From a virus: a stretch of 25,789 nt of DNA. Shown piece by piece: positions 1 to 7,061 of the stretch (the stretch's first letter is position 1; each line of letters opens with the position of its first letter). A program made the translations under genes and the position numbers. The stretch covers positions 1 through 25,789 of IMG/VR virus record IMGVR_UViG_3300024255_000135. One strand, written 5' to 3'. Under the pieces are notes generated by a model. That model did no database searches, was not told the DNA's origin, and saw only the letters and a list, made by a program, of their open reading frames with translations.

Positions 1-69
1 GAAATAATTTTGGATGCGAGTGGAAGTAGAAAGGATAACATGGTAAACCTCATTAGTAATGTCTACCAT
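1..69 (-). CDS. N-terminal fragment of an unidentified gene
   Basis: An open frame begins with ATG (complement of 67-69) ten bases after the stop of the 305-aa gene and stays open for 23 codons to the window edge. The residues start MVDITNEVYHVILS. An AAAGG sequence lies about 8 bases before the ATG and could serve as ribosome binding site. It continues the unbroken minus-strand gene series. Too little is visible to assign a family, and the frame could close just outside the window. Confidence 0.5.
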   Translation of the reverse strand, partial: MVDITNEVYHVILSTSTRIQNYF

Positions 70-79
70 ATATATGCCT

Positions 80-997
80 TTAGTATTTTTTTACCTTCAT
101 TTTACTTCCACAACCTTCATCTACACTATCTTCACATTCACATTCATCAGTTCCATGAACGGGACACTTAGTTCCTGCTTTGGAATTATTGCATTTGCCT
201 TCTTCCAATCCCATTTCAGATCTCCAATCGGAGAACTCTTCTTTCTTAGTTCCGATTGCTTTACTGATTGCCTTACGACGCTTCATAAGGTACTTATCAC
301 TCTTATCAGTATCACCATCATTATCAACATCAGAATCTTCCTTGCCGACAGGATCAAGTCTCTTCTCATATAAATCTTCCTCCTTCACACAGTTAGGTAC
401 ATCCTTACCACCCTTCTTCTTAGTTCCCTTTGCCTTATATCCATCCCAGCAAGAGTCAGCACCGACATTAGCACGGGCTTGCTTCATGCTACCTTCAAAT
501 AATTTACCAGAGGAAAGTTTTGATAACGTAGCATCCATCAGTGATGATGAATACTGATCCTCAACGGTCTTTTTATCATCAACTTCTCCGTAGCACTCTT
601 TTCCAGCAATGCCATCAGAGGATCGCTTGATTAAAGAATCCGAATAATTATCGTTGTACATTTCTTTATGGGTACTTTTTCTTTTATTTATAGATGTAGA
701 CCCCTCAGGAGTCTTATTCTTACTATATCTTTCTTTCTTCTGACCAGGAGTTAGATCTTGAAGATACTCTCTAGTCTCATCAGTTCCAAGTTCATGGACC
801 TCACTGATGTCAGAAATCCAACTTCTAAAAGTCTTGTGATCTTCATCTAAACAGATCACATAATTAGGTCCACGTCTAATAATAGTTCCCACTTGATCGT
901 TTCCATTACGAACTTTCATTCCTTCAGGAAAGATCTCCTCATTATAATACTGCTCACGAATATAAACCTTCTGATTGTATTCCGAAAAGTTATACAT
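80..997 (-). CDS. 305-aa mosaic protein with EF-hand-like loop and Cys/His-rich tail
   Basis: Function unknown. Residues about 1-85 form a compact region with a small beta-barrel look (GTIIRRGPNYVICLDED, then FRSWISDISEV). The middle is charged and low in complexity. Near residues 170-200 comes a Lys/Gly-rich stretch (CWDGYKAKGTKKKGGKDVPNC) typical, as far as I recall, of linkers and tails in marine phage structural proteins. It is followed by an acidic loop, DSDVDNDGDTDKSD, with the alternating Asp pattern of an EF-hand or dockerin calcium site. The C-terminal 45 residues carry eight clustered cysteines with a CPVHG motif, a possible metal site. A late-type promoter lies 24 bp upstream, which fits a virion or late function. 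The gene follows the NMNAT-like gene with a 29-bp gap. The modular build suggests a structural or scaffold-like protein; no enzyme motif is visible. Confidence 0.8.
   Translation of the reverse strand: MYNFSEYNQKVYIREQYYNEEIFPEGMKVRNGNDQVGTIIRRGPNYVICLDEDHKTFRSWISDISEVHELGTDETREYLQDLTPGQKKERYSKNKTPEGSTSINKRKSTHKEMYNDNYSDSLIKRSSDGIAGKECYGEVDDKKTVEDQYSSSLMDATLSKLSSGKLFEGSMKQARANVGADSCWDGYKAKGTKKKGGKDVPNCVKEEDLYEKRLDPVGKEDSDVDNDGDTDKSDKYLMKRRKAISKAIGTKKEEFSDWRSEMGLEEGKCNNSKAGTKCPVHGTDECECEDSVDEGCGSKMKVKKY
685..692 (-). promoter_or_regulatory. Possible internal late promoter (TATAAATA)
   Basis: A perfect T4-type late promoter octamer on the minus strand inside the 305-aa gene. A downstream in-frame Met (MYNDNYSDS, about 25 bases on) could start a C-terminal fragment holding the EF-hand-like loop and Cys tail. 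In AT-rich DNA this may be chance. Confidence 0.25.
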
Positions 998-1020
998 TAA
1001 TAATTTAAATTGTGTTCAAC

Positions 1021-1028
1021 TATTTATT
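1021..1028 (-). promoter_or_regulatory. Late promoter AATAAATA before the 305-aa gene
   Basis: AATAAATA on the minus strand, one base off the T4 late consensus TATAAATA, 24 bp upstream of the ATG at 997 and overlapping the stop region of the upstream gene. The same variant precedes scaffold gene 22, which supports it as a functional form. Confidence 0.5.
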
Positions 1029-1575
1029 ACTTTAACATAATGTCCCTAATGTTATCCATAAGTTTTTTACAGTCTCTGTCAGAAATAGTTCTAGGCATAC
1101 CAGTTCTAAATGAATTGAAATCAGATTGAACTGCTGCTGCTCTCATCTTACTGGCAGACATACCTTCAGCACCATCAGCATCTGGATCTCTTTCACCAGC
1201 AGATATCACTTCTAGTTTTCTGAATGTATATTCAACTCCATTATACTTACTAATCATAGCATCGTATTGTGCCACACGGTCAGATCCTGCTACTAGAACA
1301 CAGTCATGATATGTTCCTTGAAGACCTTGGAGTGCTTTAATAATTGTATTAGTGTTAGGATCATAAACAATATTACTACTCATAGAAGGAAACATCTTCT
1401 TCATGAGATCAGATTTAGTTTTTGAATCCAATGGATTTTTTTTCTTGTCCTGAGTATGAGTAGGGTAGATAAGAAAATCATCACCAGCAGCAATCTTCTC
1501 TACTGCTTGCAGAAGTTTTTCATGTCCGATTGTTGGTGGGTTAAATCTACCCCATGCAAATACTACTCGTTTCAT
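1027..1575 (-). CDS. NMNAT-like / cytidylyltransferase-family nucleotidyltransferase
   Basis: A 182-aa HIGH-superfamily nucleotidyltransferase. Residues 9-18 read GRFNPPTIGH, the glycine-rich loop plus TxGH (variant of HxGH) that binds the NTP phosphates. GMSASKMR near residues 138-145 matches the C-terminal ISxTxxR motif. VLVAGSDRV supplies the middle beta-strand and Asp found in this fold. Known relatives transfer AMP or CMP to a phosphorylated substrate (NMN adenylyltransferase, CTP:phospho-alcohol enzymes), releasing pyrophosphate. The substrate cannot be told from motifs alone. The start overlaps the stop of the 404-aa ligase-like gene by 4 bp, so the two are probably translationally coupled. 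If it is an NMNAT, it could regenerate NAD from NMN; that is inference. Confidence 0.85.
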   Translation of the reverse strand: MKRVVFAWGRFNPPTIGHEKLLQAVEKIAAGDDFLIYPTHTQDKKKNPLDSKTKSDLMKKMFPSMSSNIVYDPNTNTIIKALQGLQGTYHDCVLVAGSDRVAQYDAMISKYNGVEYTFRKLEVISAGERDPDADGAEGMSASKMRAAAVQSDFNSFRTGMPRTISDRDCKKLMDNIRDIMLK

Positions 1576-2786
1576 TTGTCTCCTGCTACCCAGTCTTTAG
1601 ATACATTAAAGTTTGCTACGCTGAATGACAAACGATCAACTAACTTCACTGCGTTGGTTCCATTACTGACAGCAACATAACCCTCAGGTGCGGTGACTTC
1701 ATAACCACCTTCTGTCTTAAGGTAGGTTCCAATACGCTCACCCTTCTCAAGTTTACGAATGAATACTAACTTCGCATCCTGCAATAACTTATATAGTTGT
1801 ACTGTGCTATTAAGAGAGTTCTTATTCTTTTCAATAAACTCTAGACCATCAAACATCTTCTTGAGTTTGGTTGCCTTTGCCTTCGGAGTTTTTACTTTAT
1901 CAACTGCCTTCTGACATTCAGTCTCAAAATATTTTGTGAACTCTCTATAGAATGTATTCGGTTCGGGAACTGTTCTACCCTGACGAACATATGTGTTAAA
2001 GAAAATCTTTAATCGTGGTCCTACAGTCAATTGATCCTTAAGAACAATCTGTGCTGCTACCTCATCTAAGAATGATCCTGCTGTGCGAACATGACTAGGT
2101 GCCTGAGTTTTAAGTTGAGATAACTTACTCTTCTCAGTAGGTGTGAGAAGAGTATCCTTTCCTAACTGTCCGGTCTCAGCACTCAGCACTAGAATGTCAT
2201 CACTCTTCTTTAATCTACTCACATCAAATCCGAACGAAGCATTCATACTGCTTACATCAGATCCTGAATAAGATGTATGAAATACTACACCGATCTTTGC
2301 TTTCTTTGCCTTCTCATATAGATCACTATCTTCTGGTATGGCATAGGTAATTGTGTTAGGTTGAAATGTGATACAAGTCTTGCCATCGATCACCTGAGTT
2401 TTCTTATCATGAGTAAACAACAGGTCACCCTGTGCTACACCATTGATACCTAGTGCTGGAAAATATTTTAATGATGCTTTTAATTTCTCTACCAGACCAG
2501 CAGCATGACCGTGGTTTCTTTCAATATCAGCATCAACATAATTGATCTTCGCATCTTTATTGAAGACTGATTTAGTTCCGACAAAGAAGTTATCTGTGCC
2601 TGGATAGTTGCCACAGAAAATAGCAGGAGCACCATCCCATTTCGTAGTGATCTTAAAGTTATTATTACCCCCACCAGTAAAAGTTTTTGCTAGTAAATCT
2701 AAAAACTTAAATGCATCAGAAGCACCAGCAGCTCCGTCAAATAATATACTATCTTCTAGGTGTTCTAAGTGTGTGTTCTTACTCAT
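1572..2786 (-). CDS. Putative KxDG ligase-type nucleotidyltransferase (404 aa)
   Basis: A protein of unproven function, probably one of the conserved cyanophage hypotheticals. I see covalent-nucleotidyltransferase (DNA/RNA ligase) motifs in the right order. Motif I is K49-W-D-G52 in TTKWDGAPAIF, where the Lys would form the lysyl-AMP intermediate. A motif III-like GVAQGDLLF spans 116-124, a IIIa-like KIGVVFHTSY lies at 164-173, motif IV is E368-G-Y-V371, and motif V is K381-L-V. Between IIIa and IV sit about 190 extra residues, mostly helical and lysine-rich, unlike minimal ligases. It overlaps the genes on both sides by 4 bp. The family could be an RNA or DNA ligase or a protein- or metabolite-adenylylating relative. 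I am fairly sure of motif I, less of the others. Confidence 0.6.
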   Translation of the reverse strand: MSKNTHLEHLEDSILFDGAAGASDAFKFLDLLAKTFTGGGNNNFKITTKWDGAPAIFCGNYPGTDNFFVGTKSVFNKDAKINYVDADIERNHGHAAGLVEKLKASLKYFPALGINGVAQGDLLFTHDKKTQVIDGKTCITFQPNTITYAIPEDSDLYEKAKKAKIGVVFHTSYSGSDVSSMNASFGFDVSRLKKSDDILVLSAETGQLGKDTLLTPTEKSKLSQLKTQAPSHVRTAGSFLDEVAAQIVLKDQLTVGPRLKIFFNTYVRQGRTVPEPNTFYREFTKYFETECQKAVDKVKTPKAKATKLKKMFDGLEFIEKNKNSLNSTVQLYKLLQDAKLVFIRKLEKGERIGTYLKTEGGYEVTAPEGYVAVSNGTNAVKLVDRLSFSVANFNVSKDWVAGDK

Positions 2787-4219
2787 GATCCCGCAATGTA
2801 TTCAGATAAACCTTTTTGTTTCTCCACATAATTACGAATAGCAGTGCCACCCCACTCAATCTTATGTCTGAATTTAATTAGATCATAAACTTTATTATCA
2901 TTTTTATTCTTAGCACTAATGATAACTGCTGGTAGTGGTGCTCCCACAGTAGGATCTCTAGGAACTGATTTGTGATATGTTGATGCCAGTTCCAGATTTG
3001 CTTCTACATCCAAGTCCGGTCTACCGTTGAGTGCTACATGTAATTTAGAGAAATCAAACTTCTCATAACCACTACCAATAATCTCTACGAGTTTTACATT
3101 CTCCTCATTTTTTGTAGCGAAGTCATCAAGTGTTTCTACAAAATGTTTTCTCCAAGAAGAGTTACCAAACTTATTCTGTATTCTGTTATGCGCCCAGAGA
3201 TAGATATCATTCATCACAGCAGCAGCATGATGCTTAGTTGTTTCAAAATCCCCGTCATTATGCTTGGCATAGATTGCTTCTAGTTGAACGTTATTGATTA
3301 GATTTTCATCTAAGATAACACCCCAGAAATTATTAACAGTTTGGATATCCCATCCACCAACCTGAGCGAATTGATCTACCTCACGCTTCAGTGAGATCTG
3401 AGTGATAGCTAATTTTCTATTACCATATCTACCAGGAATTGTTATGTCTTTCTTCCCATCAATCCTCACAAAGATATCAACCTTTGTCGTTAGTTCACCA
3501 CCAACACCATCAGCTTCGACTTCAATTTTATTGTAAACTCTATTATGATACATGACATTTGCTAACTGAGAAATTTCTCTGGAGTTAGCATACTGAACGC
3601 ATGGCGTCATGATACTCATGCGGTCAGCAATACCTGATGCCTTCTCATCATTATCTAAAAGTTGCTCGCAAAAAACCAATGACATATTGATGGGCGACAA
3701 CTTAATAGTCAGTTCAACATCATCATCAGGGATCATCTTAGCGGACTCCCTAATGGTTTTAAAATTAGGAGACTTGAATATATTAAAACTTCCTTTGTGA
3801 TCTGTGGACAGTGTTCTATATTGCTTTTCTAGAATATTTAAAATATCCCTTTCATTAATTCTTTTTCCTTTATTAACAAAACGAGCAGCAATCGCTGCTG
3901 CTAGAATTCCTTCTGCAGCATTACCCATATTATATCTTGCCCTACCACCACCACTACCAACTCCATATCTAATTTTTAATGTAGTGCGAGAATTTCTTTC
4001 CAAGTCTCTTTCACTAAGACCAGATGCCTGTGCTATCTCAGGATGTACTTTAACTTCATTACCACCTCTAGCATCATTAAGGATCAGGGGGCGATCCACA
4101 TTACGATATTTACTAGTAAGGTATTCATAAAGTTCTACAATCAAACCAATCTTATCAGCTTTATAAGTAGTTACTTGATATATTTCATCCTTGTTTCTCG
4201 GACGAATAGAATATGCCAT
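2783..4219 (-). CDS. 478-aa protein with PD-(D/E)XK nuclease-like features
   Basis: Unknown protein, first gene of the left-hand cassette. The stretch MGNAAEGILAAAIAARF (98-114) resembles the N-terminal helix with a conserved Glu (E103) seen in many PD-(D/E)XK nucleases. About 145 residues later come TKVDIFVRIDGK (D248) and LAITQISLKREVDQFAQVGG (275-278 is ISLK), matching the D...(E/Q/S)xK strand pair followed by a Gln-containing helix. The long gap between the helix and the core is filled with 130 residues of unknown fold. The 3' end overlaps the ligase-like gene by 4 bp. A late-type promoter and a terminator lie immediately upstream. I would call it a candidate nuclease; it could equally be a structural or DNA-binding protein with a degenerate fold. 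Confidence 0.5.
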   Translation of the reverse strand: MAYSIRPRNKDEIYQVTTYKADKIGLIVELYEYLTSKYRNVDRPLILNDARGGNEVKVHPEIAQASGLSERDLERNSRTTLKIRYGVGSGGGRARYNMGNAAEGILAAAIAARFVNKGKRINERDILNILEKQYRTLSTDHKGSFNIFKSPNFKTIRESAKMIPDDDVELTIKLSPINMSLVFCEQLLDNDEKASGIADRMSIMTPCVQYANSREISQLANVMYHNRVYNKIEVEADGVGGELTTKVDIFVRIDGKKDITIPGRYGNRKLAITQISLKREVDQFAQVGGWDIQTVNNFWGVILDENLINNVQLEAIYAKHNDGDFETTKHHAAAVMNDIYLWAHNRIQNKFGNSSWRKHFVETLDDFATKNEENVKLVEIIGSGYEKFDFSKLHVALNGRPDLDVEANLELASTYHKSVPRDPTVGAPLPAVIISAKNKNDNKVYDLIKFRHKIEWGGTAIRNYVEKQKGLSEYIAGS

Positions 4220-4220
4220 T

Positions 4221-4241
4221 AAAAAACCCCCTTACGGGGGT
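4221..4241 (-). terminator. Rho-independent terminator after mazG, overlapping the next RBS
   Basis: On the minus strand ACCCCC-GTAA-GGGGGT followed by six T. It ends the polymerase-uvsX-41-mazG run. The T run ends one base before the ATG of the 478-aa gene, and the 3' arm AAGGGGG lies 7 bases from that ATG, where a Shine-Dalgarno sequence would be. Confidence 0.85.
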
Positions 4242-4248
4242 ATTTATT
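4241..4248 (-). promoter_or_regulatory. Late promoter AATAAATA before the 478-aa gene
   Basis: AATAAATA on the minus strand, 22 bp upstream of the ATG at 4219 and overlapping the mazG stop codon. A transcript starting 6-7 bases downstream would begin within the terminator stem, leaving only the GGGGG arm, which would then be free to act as ribosome binding site. Confidence 0.45.
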
Positions 4249-4651
4249 AGAGATCTCCTTCTACTCTGTTCTCTGAATGATGAACGTCAAACTCACCACC
4301 AGGGTAACGAGCCATCAGTTTATGAACATTCATCTCAATGACTTCATCGATAGAAACATTCAGACCCATACATGCCTGAGCAACATACCACATGATGTCA
4401 CCCAATTCACGCTTCATGTGAAACAAATTTTCATCATTGACAGGTTTGCCTTGGAAGACAATCTTCTTAACAATCTCAGTGAACTCACCTGCCTCAGCAG
4501 ACATTCCTACAGCAGCAGTAAGTAATCTCTCACTAGGAAACTCTTGTCCTTCTAGTTCTTGAAGACGATAGACTAGTGCCTCAAAGTCCTTGCTTTGTTC
4601 TGATGTAACAGCATCAACGAACTCAAGATATGCTTTAGTGTTTACAGTCAT
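4247..4651 (-). CDS. mazG: MazG nucleoside triphosphate pyrophosphohydrolase
   Basis: A 134-aa MazG-type NTP pyrophosphohydrolase that cleaves (d)NTPs to monophosphate and pyrophosphate in the cytoplasm. The metal-binding helices are visible: SAEAGEFTEIVKKIVFQ (ExxE type) and KRELGDIMWYVAQACMGL (ExxD type), with the usual four-helix spacing. Cyanophage MazG proteins are of this size and are thought to alter host nucleotide pools or ppGpp; the exact substrate in infection is debated. The gene begins 3 bp after helicase gene 41 and is followed at once by a strong terminator, so it is the last gene of the polymerase-uvsX-41 operon. Confidence 0.92.
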   Translation of the reverse strand: MTVNTKAYLEFVDAVTSEQSKDFEALVYRLQELEGQEFPSERLLTAAVGMSAEAGEFTEIVKKIVFQGKPVNDENLFHMKRELGDIMWYVAQACMGLNVSIDEVIEMNVHKLMARYPGGEFDVHHSENRVEGDL

Positions 4652-4654
4652 AGA

Positions 4655-6046
4655 TTAAAATTTAAATTCAGTTAACTTTGCCATAGATGATTTACTTTGA
4701 GACTTGGCAATCTCCTCAAAGTCATACTGCTCCTGCCCCGAGTCAACAATGTCAACCTGAGCGGACTCCTCTACATCATACAACCTCATCTTTGATCTGT
4801 CAATACCGATGACAAATCTTTTATATGATGTGGTATCGTTATAACGATTTTTAAGTTGCTTGATCATGAGTTGATTGATGCCTTCAAGTTCTTCTGTGCT
4901 GATAAGAGCAAACATAAAGTCTGCAGTAGCAGGTAGTCCAAAAGACTCAGAGGTATCAGTAAGATCAATGTCACTAGAACCATACCCAGAACGAGTAGTC
5001 TGAGTAGCCGAAACAATAGGGACGTTATGTTCGCCAGCAAGTCCGCGAAGTTCTTCTGCAATCGCTTTGATGTTAGTATAAGAATTTACAAGTGCTCCTT
5101 TATATCGTGATGACGCGCAGATGTTTAGATAATCAATAAAGATGATGTCTGGTTTAAAACTTTTCTTGAGTGCAAGTTCATTCAGAAGTGCCTTGAAGTG
5201 TCCGCTATGTGCTGACGCTGTAGGATACTCTTTAATGATAAGTTTACCGTTAGTCTTCTGTGCTAATCTATTTACTTTGGAAGTGAAGATTTGTTCCGGC
5301 AGTTCTTCAATGTCCTTGATATTGACGTTGAGAAGATTTGCGTCAATGCGTTCAGCGATCTTCTCTTCTGCCATCTCCAATGTGATGTAGAGGACATTTT
5401 TACTTTGAAGTAATGACGCAGCGGCCATGTGACACATAAACAATGATTTGCCCACCCCAGTACCAGCAAGTGCGATGTTGAGAGTTTTGTTAGAAATACC
5501 ACCCTTCGTAATTTTATTGAAGAGAGACAGATCGAACGGGATTTTGTTTTCATTGCGGTGATAGAATTCGTAACGACTTTCATAATCTTCTATGTAGTCA
5601 TGTCCGATGTGCTCGTCAAATGAAACACCTAATGCTTCCTGAAGAATTGATGGGATAGCATCCTCACTTCTCTTCTCATCCTTACCATCAGCAATCTTAA
5701 CACTCTCCAGTAGTGCCAAGTAAACTGCACGTTGCTTACACCATTTCTCTGTAGTGTCAAGGATCCAACGATCATCAACTTCAGTGTTATCAATGTCGGC
5801 AATCTTTACTTGCAGTTCCTTATAAGAATCTTCATTCAGATCCTTACGATTGTCAACCTCAATAGAAAGTACTTCTTTAGTAGGTGGTTGACCATAGTTA
5901 ACCACAAACTCATTAATGATATCAAACAGAATTTTATCAGAGTACTGAATAAAATATTCTGGTTTCACGTAAGGAATAACCTTACGCATATAACTCTCGT
6001 TACTAACGAGATTTTTCAGGATAGTGCTTTCAATTACTTCCATCAA
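4655..6046 (-). CDS. 41: Replicative DNA helicase (T4 gp41-like)
   Basis: A 463-aa DnaB-family hexameric 5'-3' helicase that unwinds the fork and works with the primase. The RecA-like core carries Walker [13 protein letters not shown] (near residues 193-204), Walker [13 protein letters not shown], and the following [14 protein letters not shown] region equivalent to motif H3/H4. The N-terminal 150 residues form the helical domain that packs against neighbours. Its length is close to T4 gp41 (475 aa). The start codon overlaps the uvsX stop (ATGATGG); the second Met is an equally possible start. The primase gene 61 is not in the window. Its position between uvsX and mazG places it in the replication operon. 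Confidence 0.95.
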   Translation of the reverse strand: MMEVIESTILKNLVSNESYMRKVIPYVKPEYFIQYSDKILFDIINEFVVNYGQPPTKEVLSIEVDNRKDLNEDSYKELQVKIADIDNTEVDDRWILDTTEKWCKQRAVYLALLESVKIADGKDEKRSEDAIPSILQEALGVSFDEHIGHDYIEDYESRYEFYHRNENKIPFDLSLFNKITKGGISNKTLNIALAGTGVGKSLFMCHMAAASLLQSKNVLYITLEMAEEKIAERIDANLLNVNIKDIEELPEQIFTSKVNRLAQKTNGKLIIKEYPTASAHSGHFKALLNELALKKSFKPDIIFIDYLNICASSRYKGALVNSYTNIKAIAEELRGLAGEHNVPIVSATQTTRSGYGSSDIDLTDTSESFGLPATADFMFALISTEELEGINQLMIKQLKNRYNDTTSYKRFVIGIDRSKMRLYDVEESAQVDIVDSGQEQYDFEEIAKSQSKSSMAKLTEFKF

Positions 6047-7056
6047 GATCCATAGCAGAATTCTTTCTTAGCACACTCGTCAAGTGCTTGGAGGATTTCT
6101 TCAGTGAAGAACTTCTCAGGATCCTTGTAGATAGCAGAAGGATATACATTCCCATGCTCAGTCTTAACACGGTTACCAACACGCTCAAAGACTCCGTGCT
6201 GTTGACCCAATTCCAATAGTCCGTAATACTTGTCAAGTCCACGTTCGTCAAAGAATAACCTCGTTTCTACAATAGAATTTTCTTTAGTAAAGCGAGACTT
6301 ATGTGCCTTCACTTTAATGATGTTACCCACCTGCTCAGTACCATCCTTCTCCTTCTTTTTGGTGAGGAATAAAATACTAGAAGCAGCATACTTCAGACCA
6401 GTACCACCGCCCATTTCTTTCGTGGGAACGTAAGCACCAACAACTTCATAAGTATGATTAGTAACAATCAAAGGAATGCCTGCCTGACCCAACTTCAATG
6501 ACAAAATTCTAAAGATAGACTTAATCACCTGAGCACGGGTCATGTCGCGTGTCTCCTTACCATCAGATGCATCAGCAACTTCCTTGGAGGTTGATAGCAT
6601 ACCCAAAGAGTCTAGCACAAATAAGAGCGGTGGGCGATCCTCTTTCTTAAGTTTATTATACTCATCAACGATCTTAATACTTTGAGTACGAAACTCCTGA
6701 ACTGTAGTTACAGGGACAAGACCCACCCTTGTAACATCAATATCACGACTACTCATCATGCTCTTAGAGATAGCAGATTCAGATTCAAAATAAATTACTT
6801 GACCGTTAGAGTTTTGTGCCAGAAAGTTCTTTACGATTGACAGTGCGAAGAAGGTTTTCCCTGTACTTGATTCTCCTGCAAGAGCGGTGACTTTGTTTGA
6901 TGGGAGACCACCAAAAATGCTCCCAGACACAAGACCATTGAGGATGTAAGAGCCAGTGTCCACAAAAGTGTCACAATCTCCTGCGGCGATGCCTTCATCA
7001 ACAATTGACGCAAATTCATTATCTAACTCCTTGATAACGTTGTTTAAAAATGACAT
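6043..7056 (-). CDS. uvsX: UvsX RecA-like recombinase
   Basis: A 337-aa RecA/Rad51-family strand-exchange protein that coats ssDNA, pairs it with homologous duplex, and starts recombination-dependent replication. Walker A is [12 protein letters not shown] (near residues 66-77), Walker B is [13 protein letters not shown], and the L2-like loop and VTNHTYEV strand follow. The length is somewhat below T4 UvsX (about 390 aa), with most of the difference at the C terminus, as in cyanophage relatives. It lies 5 bp after DNA polymerase 43 and overlaps gene 41, giving a compact polymerase-recombinase-helicase order. Its mediator UvsY and helicase UvsW are encoded near the right side of the window. Confidence 0.95.
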   Translation of the reverse strand: MSFLNNVIKELDNEFASIVDEGIAAGDCDTFVDTGSYILNGLVSGSIFGGLPSNKVTALAGESSTGKTFFALSIVKNFLAQNSNGQVIYFESESAISKSMMSSRDIDVTRVGLVPVTTVQEFRTQSIKIVDEYNKLKKEDRPPLLFVLDSLGMLSTSKEVADASDGKETRDMTRAQVIKSIFRILSLKLGQAGIPLIVTNHTYEVVGAYVPTKEMGGGTGLKYAASSILFLTKKKEKDGTEQVGNIIKVKAHKSRFTKENSIVETRLFFDERGLDKYYGLLELGQQHGVFERVGNRVKTEHGNVYPSAIYKDPEKFFTEEILQALDECAKKEFCYGS

Positions 7057-7061
7057 AATAA

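Noticed and set aside
59-557. Open plus-strand frames over the left-hand gene
   Set aside because: They are antisense to the better-supported 305-aa gene, have no ribosome sites, and are low-complexity Ser/Leu/Phe translations typical of the opposite strand.
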